Shown one piece after another: positions 1 to 7,593 of a stretch of 59,257 nucleotides of DNA (the first letter of the stretch is position 1; each line of letters starts with the position of its first letter). This stretch comes from Massilia eburnea (GTDB taxonomy: Bacteria > Pseudomonadota > Gammaproteobacteria > Burkholderiales > Burkholderiaceae_D). Under the pieces are notes generated by a model. The model did not search any database. It had not been told where the DNA came from and saw only the letters and a list, made by a program, of their open reading frames with translations. Where the stretch lies: contig NZ_WNKX01000027.1 of the NCBI RefSeq assembly GCF_009720745.1, forward strand, positions 1-59,257, written 5' to 3'. A program made the position numbers and the translations under genes.

Positions 1-1
1 T

Positions 2-136
2 GGCTTATCGAAGATGGCTGTGGCGGGCGCCATCATGCGTAAGCTAGTGCATCTGGTTTACGGAGTCGTAAAGTCAGGCAAGCCCTTTGACCCAAATTTC
101 CTGGGTAACGGGCTTGCTATTCAAGACAGTATCTGA
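2..136 (+). CDS. IS110-family transposase, C-terminal end (cut by window edge)
   Basis: An open frame enters from the left edge and stops with TGA at 134-136. Its 44 visible residues include MRKLVHLVYGVVKSGKPFD, which matches the conserved C-terminal tail of IS110/IS116/IS902 transposases (DEDD-type recombinases acting on circular intermediates). Only the tail is visible, so it is not known whether the rest of the element is intact. It shows that this edge lies in or beside an insertion sequence and rules out long upstream extensions of the next gene, which would overlap it. Confidence 0.8.
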   Translation, partial: GLSKMAVAGAIMRKLVHLVYGVVKSGKPFDPNFLGNGLAIQDSI

Positions 137-302
137 CCCCGACTTTCACGCTGCTATTGCTGAGTTGCTTTGTAACAACGTGTTGTGGGCTCAGCTGGCG
201 GGGGCGGCTACATTCTTTTATACTTCGTTTGCGCCTTACTCCCGCGTAACGTTTCTCCCGGCCAAATCTTCGCCTGGCATTCTCCTTTTTCGGGAGATCG
301 TC

Positions 303-1979
303 GTGCGCCGCATTCCTAAACTCCAGACTTTCAAGTTCAAGATCTCAGCCCTGCTGGTGCTGATGGTGATGCTCGCCACCGTACTGGTGGGCGGTGCTTC
401 GCTGCTGGTTGCGGAACATGAAATGCGCAAAGTCATCGCTGCGCAGGAAATGTCCATGCTGTCCAGCGCGGCAGCCTATCTTGACCGCGACATTACGTCA
501 AAACAGCAGGTCTTGCGGGTGCTGGCGCAGAGCTTGCAAGCCGAGCCGGTTGCGGCCTCCAGGATCCAGGGCCAGCTCGAATTGCGTGAGGCTTTGCGCG
601 ATGAGTTCTTCAATGTGACGGCCTACTCTGCGGACGGGAAACTGGTCGCCAACCTGCAGGACCGGCGCCTAATCGGCAAACTCAATAGCAAGAACCGCCA
701 GTATTTCCACGACACCATCGCCGCGCAGGAGGGCATTGTGTCGGCCCCCTTCCGCAGCGTCCTGTCGGGCCGGCCCGTGGTGGCGATCACCCAGCCGGTA
801 CTGGCCCGCGACGGCAGCATCGAGTATGTCCTGGTCGGCACGATCGACTTGCAGCGCCCTGCCTTTGCCGGGCAGTTGAATGCCCTGCGCGACCGCTCTG
901 AGGGCTACCTGTTCATCCTCACCGCTGACGGGACCACGCTGTACCATCCCGACTCCAGCCGGGTGCTGACCCAGTCAAATACGCCCGGCACCCTGGAGCA
1001 CGCAGTGCTGTCCGAACCCGATGGCTGGCGCGACGATGCACTCGACCATGGCGAGCCGGTGCTGCTGGCCCATCAGCGCCTGCAGAGGGCCGACTGGACA
1101 TTAGCGGTATCTTTCCCCATCCGTGACGCCTTCGCCTCCATGAGCAGCCTGCGCTGGCGCGCTTTCGTGGCGGCTTCCGTGGTGGCCCTGGTGGCCGGCC
1201 TGCTGGCCTGGCTGTTCATGCGGCCCTTGCTGGCTCCGCTCTACCGCCTGTACGGCCAGGTACGGGCGTTCGGCCGCGAAGAGGTCGATATTGAGTTGTT
1301 CAACTCCAGCAATCCCGATGAATTCGGCCACTTGAGCCGCGCCTTTTACCAGGTCGCACGCCAGCAGCAAATGGCGGAGCGCAACCTGCAGCGCCTGGCC
1401 ACCACCGACGCCTTGACCGGCGCCCACAACCGCCGCATGTTCGATGAGTTCTTCCCGCAGGCCTTGAAGCGCGCCATTCGCGCCGGCCAGCAGATCGGGC
1501 TGGCGGTGCTGGACATCGACTATTTCAAGGGCATCAACGATAATTTCGGCCACCAGGCGGGCGACGCGGTACTGGTGCAGTTTGCCGACCGCCTGCGCAA
1601 TGCCGTGCGCAGCACCGATACCGTGGCGCGCATCGCGGGCGACGAGTTCGTGATCGTGTTCGAGCACCTGGAGGCGGGCCACGATGTCAACCTGCTGGGG
1701 CAGAAGATCGTGGCCGCCATGCAGGCCCCGTTCGAGGTGAACGGACGGCCGCTGAACGTGACCGCCAGCATCGGTATCGCGCTGACGACCGAACTGCCGG
1801 CCGACGTCGACAAGGTGATGCTGGCGGCGGACCAGGCGCTGTATTGCGTCAAGGCGGCCGGCCGCAATGGCTTCGCGGTCAACACCGTGGGCGCCGAGCG
1901 CATGCTGGCGGTGCGCGACTTCGGCGCGCCGTCCAAGCAGGACAAGGAGAAGAAGTCCTGGCCTTCCAGCCGCTTTTGA
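303..1979 (+). CDS. Membrane-bound dCACHE-HAMP-GGDEF diguanylate cyclase
   Basis: Inner-membrane sensor enzyme predicted to make cyclic di-GMP from two GTP. The 558 residues hold a membrane segment (about 12-36), a periplasmic double-CACHE-like sensor (about 40-280), a second membrane segment (about 287-307), a HAMP linker and a C-terminal GGDEF domain. The active-site signature is AGDEF at 445-449, a variant found in active cyclases. The product-inhibition I-site RSTD lies five residues before it. The GTG start at 303 is chosen because GGGAG at 292-296 precedes it by six bases; the upstream TTG at 87 would overlap the transposase tail and add a non-homologous leader. There is no EAL domain. 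The ligand is unknown. The gene is convergent with, and one base from, the Csp-like gene. Confidence 0.88.
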   Translation: MRRIPKLQTFKFKISALLVLMVMLATVLVGGASLLVAEHEMRKVIAAQEMSMLSSAAAYLDRDITSKQQVLRVLAQSLQAEPVAASRIQGQLELREALRDEFFNVTAYSADGKLVANLQDRRLIGKLNSKNRQYFHDTIAAQEGIVSAPFRSVLSGRPVVAITQPVLARDGSIEYVLVGTIDLQRPAFAGQLNALRDRSEGYLFILTADGTTLYHPDSSRVLTQSNTPGTLEHAVLSEPDGWRDDALDHGEPVLLAHQRLQRADWTLAVSFPIRDAFASMSSLRWRAFVAASVVALVAGLLAWLFMRPLLAPLYRLYGQVRAFGREEVDIELFNSSNPDEFGHLSRAFYQVARQQQMAERNLQRLATTDALTGAHNRRMFDEFFPQALKRAIRAGQQIGLAVLDIDYFKGINDNFGHQAGDAVLVQFADRLRNAVRSTDTVARIAGDEFVIVFEHLEAGHDVNLLGQKIVAAMQAPFEVNGRPLNVTASIGIALTTELPADVDKVMLAADQALYCVKAAGRNGFAVNTVGAERMLAVRDFGAPSKQDKEKKSWPSSRF

Positions 1980-2354
1980 TCAGTGGCGGGCCGGGATAGT
2001 CGCCGGCCGCACTTGCGACTGCGCCATGCCGGCCATGCTGCGGCATTCGCTGGCGCAGCGGCGGCAGGCGACGGCGCAATCCTTGCAATGTTCATGGCTG
2101 TGCTGTTCGCATTCGGCGGCGCAGGCGTCGCAGATATCGGCGCAGGCATCGCACAGGCCGGCGGCCAGCTTGCTGCCGCGCTGCATCAGGCCGACGCATA
2201 CGCGGCACACCTGGGCGCAATCGATGTCGTTGGCAATGCAGTGCGCGAGGCTGGTGACGTCCTGCTCCTGCAGGCAGCTGGCAGCGCAATAGTCGCAAGC
2301 GGCGGCGCAATCGTTGCAGGCGTCGATGCAGGTTTGGTACTGTTGCTGTGTCAT
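1980..2354 (-). CDS. Four-helix-bundle copper-storage-like protein (Csp/DUF326)
   Basis: A 124-residue protein with 20 cysteines, mostly spaced CxxC or CxxxC along helical stretches (for example CDACADICDACAAEC). This is the pattern of the Csp copper-storage/DUF326 family, in which cysteines lining the core of a four-helix bundle bind many Cu(I) ions. No signal peptide or Tat motif is present, so it resembles cytosolic Csp3 rather than exported Csp1. Family members limit free copper or supply copper enzymes; the Cu-dependent NirK in this window is a possible client, but nothing links them directly. AAGGAGG stands just ahead of the ATG. The gene appears monocistronic. Confidence 0.82.
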   Translation of the reverse strand: MTQQQYQTCIDACNDCAAACDYCAASCLQEQDVTSLAHCIANDIDCAQVCRVCVGLMQRGSKLAAGLCDACADICDACAAECEQHSHEHCKDCAVACRRCASECRSMAGMAQSQVRPATIPARH

Positions 2355-2412
2355 GGCGACCTCCTTTCGGAAAGCGCCAGACTAGCACCGCCACGCTGTC
2401 AGGCTCGCACGC

Positions 2413-4374
2413 TTACTCGCGCAGGGCCAGCGCGCGGCCTGGCGTGCCCGACGCCAGGCGGAACTCGCCTACCAGCGCCACCAGGGTTGCCGCCTGCTGC
2501 TGCAGGCTTTCCGCCGCGGCCGCGGCTTGCTCGACCAGGGCGGCGTTTTGCTGGGTAACGCCATCCATTTGGCCAATTGCCTGGTTAACCTGGCCTATCC
2601 CGTTGCTCTGTTCCCCGCTGGCGGCGCTGATTTCGCTGACGATATCCGTCACCCGGCGCACGCTGGCCACGACCTCTTCCATTGTGCTGCCTGCCTGGGC
2701 CACCAATGAACTCCCGGCCTCCACCTGCTCCACCGAGTTGCCGATCAATTCCTTGATTTCCTTGGCCGCCGCCGCGCTGCGCTGGGCCAGGTTGCGCACT
2801 TCGCTTGCCACCACGGCGAAGCCGCGTCCCTGTTCGCCGGCGCGCGCCGCTTCCACAGCGGCGTTTAGCGCCAGGATATTGGTCTGGAAGGCGATACCGT
2901 CAATGACGGAAATGATGTCGACCACTTTGCGCGAGGATGCGTTGATCGATGCCATCGTATCGACCACCTGCGCCACTACTTGGCCGCCGCGCAAGGCGAC
3001 TTCCGACGCACGGGCCGCCATCTGGTTTGCCTGCCGCGCATTATCGGCGTTCTGCTTCACGGTGCTGGTCAACTGCTCCATCGTGGCGGCGGTCTCCTCC
3101 AGCGCACTGGCCTGCTGCTCTGTGCGCGCGGAAAGGTCCGCATTGCCTTGCCGGATTTCAGTGCTGGCTGTGGCCACGCTGTCGGACGATTCGCGCACGC
3201 GCGCCAGCACGGAGTGGATCTTGCCAACGAAGGTGTTGAAGCCGGTGCCGATTACCGCCAGTTCGTCGTTGCCGCGCACTTCCAGCCGCGCACTGAGATC
3301 GGCATTGCCGCTCGCAAGTCCCGACATGGCGCCGCCAAGTTCGCGCAATGGCTGCGTCAGGCGGAACAGCACCATGACCAGGATCACCCCGGTCGCTACT
3401 GCGCACAGCAGCGATACCAGCAAGGTATAGAGAAGCAGTTCACGTGCCGAGGCAGTGGCCACCGCTTGCGGGAAACTCATCTTCACGGCCCAAGGGGCAA
3501 TATCGGGATGCAGCACCAGTGGCTGGATCAGGTGCACCATGCCCTTCTTGTCCTGGTACTCGTAGGGCTTGCCGCTGCGGATGCTGGCCAGCCCTTCGGT
3601 CGGAATGTCCGACGCAGGTTTTCCAACCAGGGCATCGTCAGGATTACTGGCATACAGGCCGCCATTGGAGACCAGCGACAGCCGGCCGCCCTCGATCGAC
3701 TTCATGTCCTTCAGGATCTCGCCCAGCCGCGTCAGCATGAAGTCGGCGCTAGCGGTCCCCTGGAAGGCGCCATCGATCATGATGGGCGCGACCAGGGACG
3801 CCATCAGCACGTCCTTGCCGTTGACGGGGTAGGAGTACGGTTCGGTAAAGAACACCTTGCCGGTGCGCTTGGGAACGTCGTACCAGTCATTGGCGCCAGG
3901 CTTTGGATCGAAGACGATCGGCTCCACGTTGGCGCCGCCGCCGGCAGCGCGCGTGTAGTACGGCATATAGCGCCCGCTGGCGTCGAATTCCGGCTTCTTG
4001 CCCGCAAACTCCGCGTCCTTCGCATCCAGGGCATTGGGCTCCCAGGTGACGGCGGCGCCAATCAAGTCGTCGGAACTGAATAAGGCCGCCTTGGTGATTT
4101 CGCCCGTCTGCTCACGCGACAAGGGCATTTTAGCGCCACGCGTAGCGCGCTGTGTGGCCCCGAGCTGGATGATGGTGGCAAGATTGCGCCCGATGCGCGC
4201 TTGCAGTGCCGAGGCGGCGGCGGCAGCCTGGGTGCGTGCCAGGTTCATCGCATTCTGCTCGGCGGTATGGCTGCTCTTGAAGCCGGTGACCGCTGCCGTG
4301 ACCGCAAGGCTGATGACGACCAGCAGCGTGGCCGCAATGCAGATTTTTGCATTCAGCGACAATTTCGACAGCAT
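2413..4374 (-). CDS. Methyl-accepting chemotaxis protein with dCACHE sensor
   Basis: A 653-residue chemoreceptor. An N-terminal membrane segment (about 8-31) is followed by a periplasmic dCACHE domain (about 40-300), a second membrane segment (about 315-340), a HAMP domain and a long coiled-coil signalling domain. The hairpin tip is well conserved (GIAFQTNILALNAAVEAARA), as needed to contact CheA and CheW, and AALVEQAAAAAESL near the end is typical of a methylation helix. The ligand cannot be read from the sequence. AGGAGG precedes the ATG, which lies nine bases after the stop of the TorF-like porin gene, so the two are probably one transcript. The protein lacks a C-terminal CheR-tethering pentapeptide. 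Confidence 0.9.
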   Translation of the reverse strand: MLSKLSLNAKICIAATLLVVISLAVTAAVTGFKSSHTAEQNAMNLARTQAAAAASALQARIGRNLATIIQLGATQRATRGAKMPLSREQTGEITKAALFSSDDLIGAAVTWEPNALDAKDAEFAGKKPEFDASGRYMPYYTRAAGGGANVEPIVFDPKPGANDWYDVPKRTGKVFFTEPYSYPVNGKDVLMASLVAPIMIDGAFQGTASADFMLTRLGEILKDMKSIEGGRLSLVSNGGLYASNPDDALVGKPASDIPTEGLASIRSGKPYEYQDKKGMVHLIQPLVLHPDIAPWAVKMSFPQAVATASARELLLYTLLVSLLCAVATGVILVMVLFRLTQPLRELGGAMSGLASGNADLSARLEVRGNDELAVIGTGFNTFVGKIHSVLARVRESSDSVATASTEIRQGNADLSARTEQQASALEETAATMEQLTSTVKQNADNARQANQMAARASEVALRGGQVVAQVVDTMASINASSRKVVDIISVIDGIAFQTNILALNAAVEAARAGEQGRGFAVVASEVRNLAQRSAAAAKEIKELIGNSVEQVEAGSSLVAQAGSTMEEVVASVRRVTDIVSEISAASGEQSNGIGQVNQAIGQMDGVTQQNAALVEQAAAAAESLQQQAATLVALVGEFRLASGTPGRALALRE

Positions 4375-4383
4375 GCTGTCCTC

Positions 4384-5145
4384 CTAGAAGGTTTTGGCAA
4401 CAGTCACGACGAAAGTGGTTTTCTCGGTGTTTGAATAGGCCAGGTTGCCGGCAGCATCAGGTACACCGCTGGTGTAATGACGATAGACATCGGTTGCGCC
4501 TTTGCCGCGCGTTACAGCGCCAGCGAGCGCCCAGCCGTCCGCCAGGGCCTTGGTCACGCCGGCCTTCACGTCGCGCCAGTTCCAGATCTGGTTGCCTGGC
4601 CCGCCCACGTGCGCGTCGCCGGCATGCAGGTTGAGCGTGTATCCCTGGCCAAGGTCGAGGTTCATGCCGACGTCGAGATAGCCGGTACCGCGGCCGTCGC
4701 GGATGCCAAAAAAGTGCGGGCTGACGGTGTAGTTGTATTTGACGTAGGCCGCCTTGTAGGTGAGGCCCAGCGATAGCTCGGTGTAATTGAATGTCGTATC
4801 GGTGGAACTGACCCTGGCGCCGGGGTAGATGTATTCATAAACGACCAGGCTGTAGCCCACGTCCCCCGCGGTGGCTGAATAGCCGGCGTACAAATCCCAT
4901 TCGACGCTGGCCTCCTCGATGAATTTGTCGCTGACATTCGAAGCCCAGGTCCCGGCGATGAAGCCGCTGGGGTGGACGTAATCAACGCCAACTTGCAGTG
5001 CGGGTTTGTCCCAGGTCTGGCGGATACCGCGCGACACGTATTGGCTGGCAAGTGTGACGGTAGCGGTCAAGGGAGGAGCAGCCGGCGCTTCCTGCGCCTG
5101 AACTGCGTTGGAAACCAGCAAGGCCAGCCATAAGCAGTATCGCAT
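4384..5145 (-). CDS. TorF-family putative outer-membrane porin
   Basis: A 253-residue protein with an N-terminal signal peptide (MRYCLWLALLVSNAVQAQ), then alternating beta-strand sequence starting TATVTLASQYVSRGIRQTW and ending in an aromatic residue (VAKTF), the usual recognition signal for outer-membrane barrel assembly. This fits the TorF/TIGR02001 proteobacterial family of putative porins, whose substrates are mostly unknown. The start at 5145 is preferred over longer upstream frames because the signal peptide begins there and GAGGGTAGG lies just before it. It is the first gene of a probable pair with the chemoreceptor gene, which suggests the porin may admit a compound that the receptor senses (inference). 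Confidence 0.8.
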   Translation of the reverse strand: MRYCLWLALLVSNAVQAQEAPAAPPLTATVTLASQYVSRGIRQTWDKPALQVGVDYVHPSGFIAGTWASNVSDKFIEEASVEWDLYAGYSATAGDVGYSLVVYEYIYPGARVSSTDTTFNYTELSLGLTYKAAYVKYNYTVSPHFFGIRDGRGTGYLDVGMNLDLGQGYTLNLHAGDAHVGGPGNQIWNWRDVKAGVTKALADGWALAGAVTRGKGATDVYRHYTSGVPDAAGNLAYSNTEKTTFVVTVAKTF

Positions 5146-5239
5146 CCTACCCTCGCTTTCAATGTGGGGGACTTGAAAGCTATAGTAGATGCAAATCTCA
5201 AACCTTGCTTCTACAGGTGAAAGGAACGTTGCGGGCCTG

Positions 5240-6247
5240 CTACGCCGCGACGGTCTTGCGCGCCTGCTTGACACGGTACATGGCCTGGTCGGCCAGGTCG
5301 ATCAGTTGGTCCATGTCCTGCCCGTCGTCGGGGCTGATGGCGTAGCCGATGCTGGCGCCCAGCCGCAGGGCGCGGCCTTCGAATTCAAACGGCGCCCCAA
5401 TGGCACTGTTGATGCTGTGGCACTTGGTGCCGACCACGTCGCGGTCGCGCACTCCGCACAGGATGACGCCGAACTCGTCGCCTCCCAGGCGCGCGGCCAG
5501 GTCGTCCTGCCGCAATTCGCGTGCAATGCGCTGGGCCACCTGGCAGATTGCGGCGTCGCCGGCCCTGTGGCCGAGGTTGTCGTTGATCGCCTTCAGGCCA
5601 TCCATGTCGATGTTGACTACGGCAACGCTGCTGTCGGCGCGGTTGGCGCGGGCCAGTTGCTGGCGCAGGCGGTCGTAGAACAGTGCGCGGTTGGCCAGGC
5701 GGGTCAGCGCATCATGCGTGGCGCGGTAATACAGGTCGCTCGATTCGTATTGCACGGCGTGGAAGATGGCGGCGCCGATCAGCTCCGACAGCAAGCCGAG
5801 GATTTGCGCCTGGTAGGCATCGAAGGCATTGGTGTGCGGGGCCCCTACTTTCAATACGCCGACAGTCTGGCCTTCGTGGCGCAGCGGGACCACCAGCATT
5901 GAACGCAGGCCGACCCTGCGGCAGGCTTCGCGGTCGACGCGCGGATCGGTTTCGGAATCGTCGCACTGCAGGATCTTGTCCTCGGCGACGCACAGGCCGG
6001 ACAGGCTGCCTTCGCGCTTCAGGCGCAGGCCTAGCGCACCTTCCGCTACGCCAGCGGCGGCACGGTACACCATCTCACTGCCCTCGGCCAGTTCCACCAC
6101 TGCGGCCGTGGCGCCGCACAAGGCGCCGGCGCGCTGGCAGACCAGTTGCATGACCCCGCCCAAGTCCAGGCCCTGGCGCGCGATGTCGGTTTGTAAGTTG
6201 ATGATCTCCAGCAATACTGCTGGGTTAAGGTTCAGTGCACTCATCAT
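5240..6247 (-). CDS. GAF-GGDEF diguanylate cyclase
   Basis: A 335-residue soluble protein with an N-terminal GAF sensor domain (about 25-165) and a GGDEF cyclase domain (about 170-335). The catalytic motif GGDEF is intact at 255-259, and the I-site RQDD sits five residues upstream, so an active and feedback-inhibited cyclic di-GMP synthase is expected. The ATG at 6247 lies 17 bases after the PepSY gene stop. A GTG at 6268 would overlap that stop as GTGA and cannot be excluded. Either way the spacing suggests co-transcription with the PepSY gene from the Fur-box promoter near 7538. The GAF ligand is unknown. Confidence 0.88.
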   Translation of the reverse strand: MMSALNLNPAVLLEIINLQTDIARQGLDLGGVMQLVCQRAGALCGATAAVVELAEGSEMVYRAAAGVAEGALGLRLKREGSLSGLCVAEDKILQCDDSETDPRVDREACRRVGLRSMLVVPLRHEGQTVGVLKVGAPHTNAFDAYQAQILGLLSELIGAAIFHAVQYESSDLYYRATHDALTRLANRALFYDRLRQQLARANRADSSVAVVNIDMDGLKAINDNLGHRAGDAAICQVAQRIARELRQDDLAARLGGDEFGVILCGVRDRDVVGTKCHSINSAIGAPFEFEGRALRLGASIGYAISPDDGQDMDQLIDLADQAMYRVKQARKTVAA

Positions 6248-6264
6248 GCCGCAGCCGCAAATTC

Positions 6265-7500
6265 TCACACATTTTCACAGATTTCAGTGTGGACCATTTG
6301 TGACCGTTTGGCAACTTTTTTAACTTGTTTCGTGCTAGCTTTTTGGTGCATTTTGCGCCGGCCCAACCATAGCAGGAGGCCGGTCAGCATGAAGGCCAGC
6401 GGCGCCAGCCCGCTGAAGGAAACCAGCACCCTGCCCGCCAGCCCAAAGGCTTCACCGGTATGGAGCGGGAACTGCCAGTTGAAGAAGCTGTCGCCTGGCG
6501 CCGCCTTGAGCGGATCGCGCACGCGCAGCACGGCGCCGCTGAAGGCGTCGACCGAGACGCGCGTCAGGCCATCGCCTTCACGGACCTCGTCCGGCTGGCG
6601 CAGGCGGATCTCGAACGGCGCTTTGGAGGAGGCGATCGCGACCCGGGTCAGGCGGCCGTGCGGCACACTCTGCTGGGCTGCTTCCAGCGCGGCCGCCACG
6701 CTGATCGGCTCGCGGCCCGCGGCCGGGCCATTGGCCAGCTTGGCATTCGGTGCCAGGGTTGCCACCACGGCCACCGCCGGGCGCACCCAGTCCGGCAGGT
6801 TCATCGCCATGCCGGTAAAACCAAGCACCGCCAGCACGGGCGTCATGAAGAAACCGGCAGTGCGGTGGAAGCTGTAATGGAAATGACGTGAGTTGACGGC
6901 GCCGCGCACGGTGAGCGCCTTGCGCAGGCTGGACAGCGTCGCTTTCGGCCACCACAGCACGAAGCCCAGCAGCGAAGTCAACGCCAGCAGCAGGCCGCTG
7001 ATGCCAGTCACCGTCTTGCCAACCTCGCCGGCGAACAGGTAGCGGTGCACGTGGAACAGCGACGGCATCAGCAATTCGCGCGACAGGCCGAATTCGCCGT
7101 AGTTGCGCTCCCCAAGGATGCGCAGGGAATAGCGGTCCAGCATGACCTGGCGCGCCACGTCGGTCGCAAAGCTGCCCTTCTCCTTCTTCGGCTGGCGGTA
7201 CCAGGCGACATACACGTCATCGGCCTCGTAAGGCAGCATCAACTGGGTCGGTTTGCCGTAGCCTGGCTCGGCCAGCAGGCGTTCAACTGCGGCCTGCACC
7301 TGGGCCGGCGCCGGCGCCTGGTCGGGGGCGCCCGCTGGGGCTTGCGAATGCAGCAGGCCAGGATTCAGCGCCGCGTCCAGTTCATGGGTCCAGGCGATCG
7401 CCGCGCCGGTCAGGCCGGCCGTGACAAAGATCGCCCCGAATACCAGGGACACGTAGAGGTGGATTTCGCGCAGCCGCGCTCGCAGCAAACCAGTCAGCAT
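6265..7500 (-). CDS. PepSY-domain membrane protein (iron-uptake associated)
   Basis: A 411-residue inner-membrane protein of the PepSY-associated TM family. Hydrophobic segments lie near residues 15-38, 170-195, 215-240 and 360-385, separated by large periplasmic loops. The start is EIHLYVSLVFGAIFVTAGLT and a histidine-rich pair of segments follows (SRHFHYSFHRTAGF), histidines that could carry heme. Relatives are found beside TonB receptors and are thought to act as periplasmic or membrane ferric-siderophore reductases. The gene diverges from the TonB receptor across a Fur box, which supports iron-repressed expression and a role in iron assimilation. Reductase activity is inferred from family and context. 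Confidence 0.82.
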   Translation of the reverse strand: MLTGLLRARLREIHLYVSLVFGAIFVTAGLTGAAIAWTHELDAALNPGLLHSQAPAGAPDQAPAPAQVQAAVERLLAEPGYGKPTQLMLPYEADDVYVAWYRQPKKEKGSFATDVARQVMLDRYSLRILGERNYGEFGLSRELLMPSLFHVHRYLFAGEVGKTVTGISGLLLALTSLLGFVLWWPKATLSSLRKALTVRGAVNSRHFHYSFHRTAGFFMTPVLAVLGFTGMAMNLPDWVRPAVAVVATLAPNAKLANGPAAGREPISVAAALEAAQQSVPHGRLTRVAIASSKAPFEIRLRQPDEVREGDGLTRVSVDAFSGAVLRVRDPLKAAPGDSFFNWQFPLHTGEAFGLAGRVLVSFSGLAPLAFMLTGLLLWLGRRKMHQKASTKQVKKVAKRSQMVHTEICENV

Positions 7501-7537
7501 TTTTTATGTCAGCAATAAATTGTTTGAAATTATAAAT

Positions 7538-7556
7538 GAGAATGATTATCATTGCG
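7538..7556. promoter_or_regulatory. Fur box between PepSY gene and TonB receptor gene
   Basis: GAGAATGATTATCATTGCG matches the 19-base Fur consensus at 14 positions. Its core AATGAT-T-ATCATT (7541-7553) is a perfect 13-base palindrome. It lies between the divergent starts at 7500 and 7594, so one Fur dimer could repress both promoters when iron is sufficient. Confidence 0.85.
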
Positions 7557-7593
7557 AACTTGATTTTGTATCTGACTGTTTAGGAGTGACTGA

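Noticed and set aside
87..302. N-terminal extension of the first diguanylate cyclase from TTG at 87
   Set aside because: It would overlap the IS110 transposase tail and lacks a ribosome site; GTG at 303 has GGGAG and starts the usual leader.
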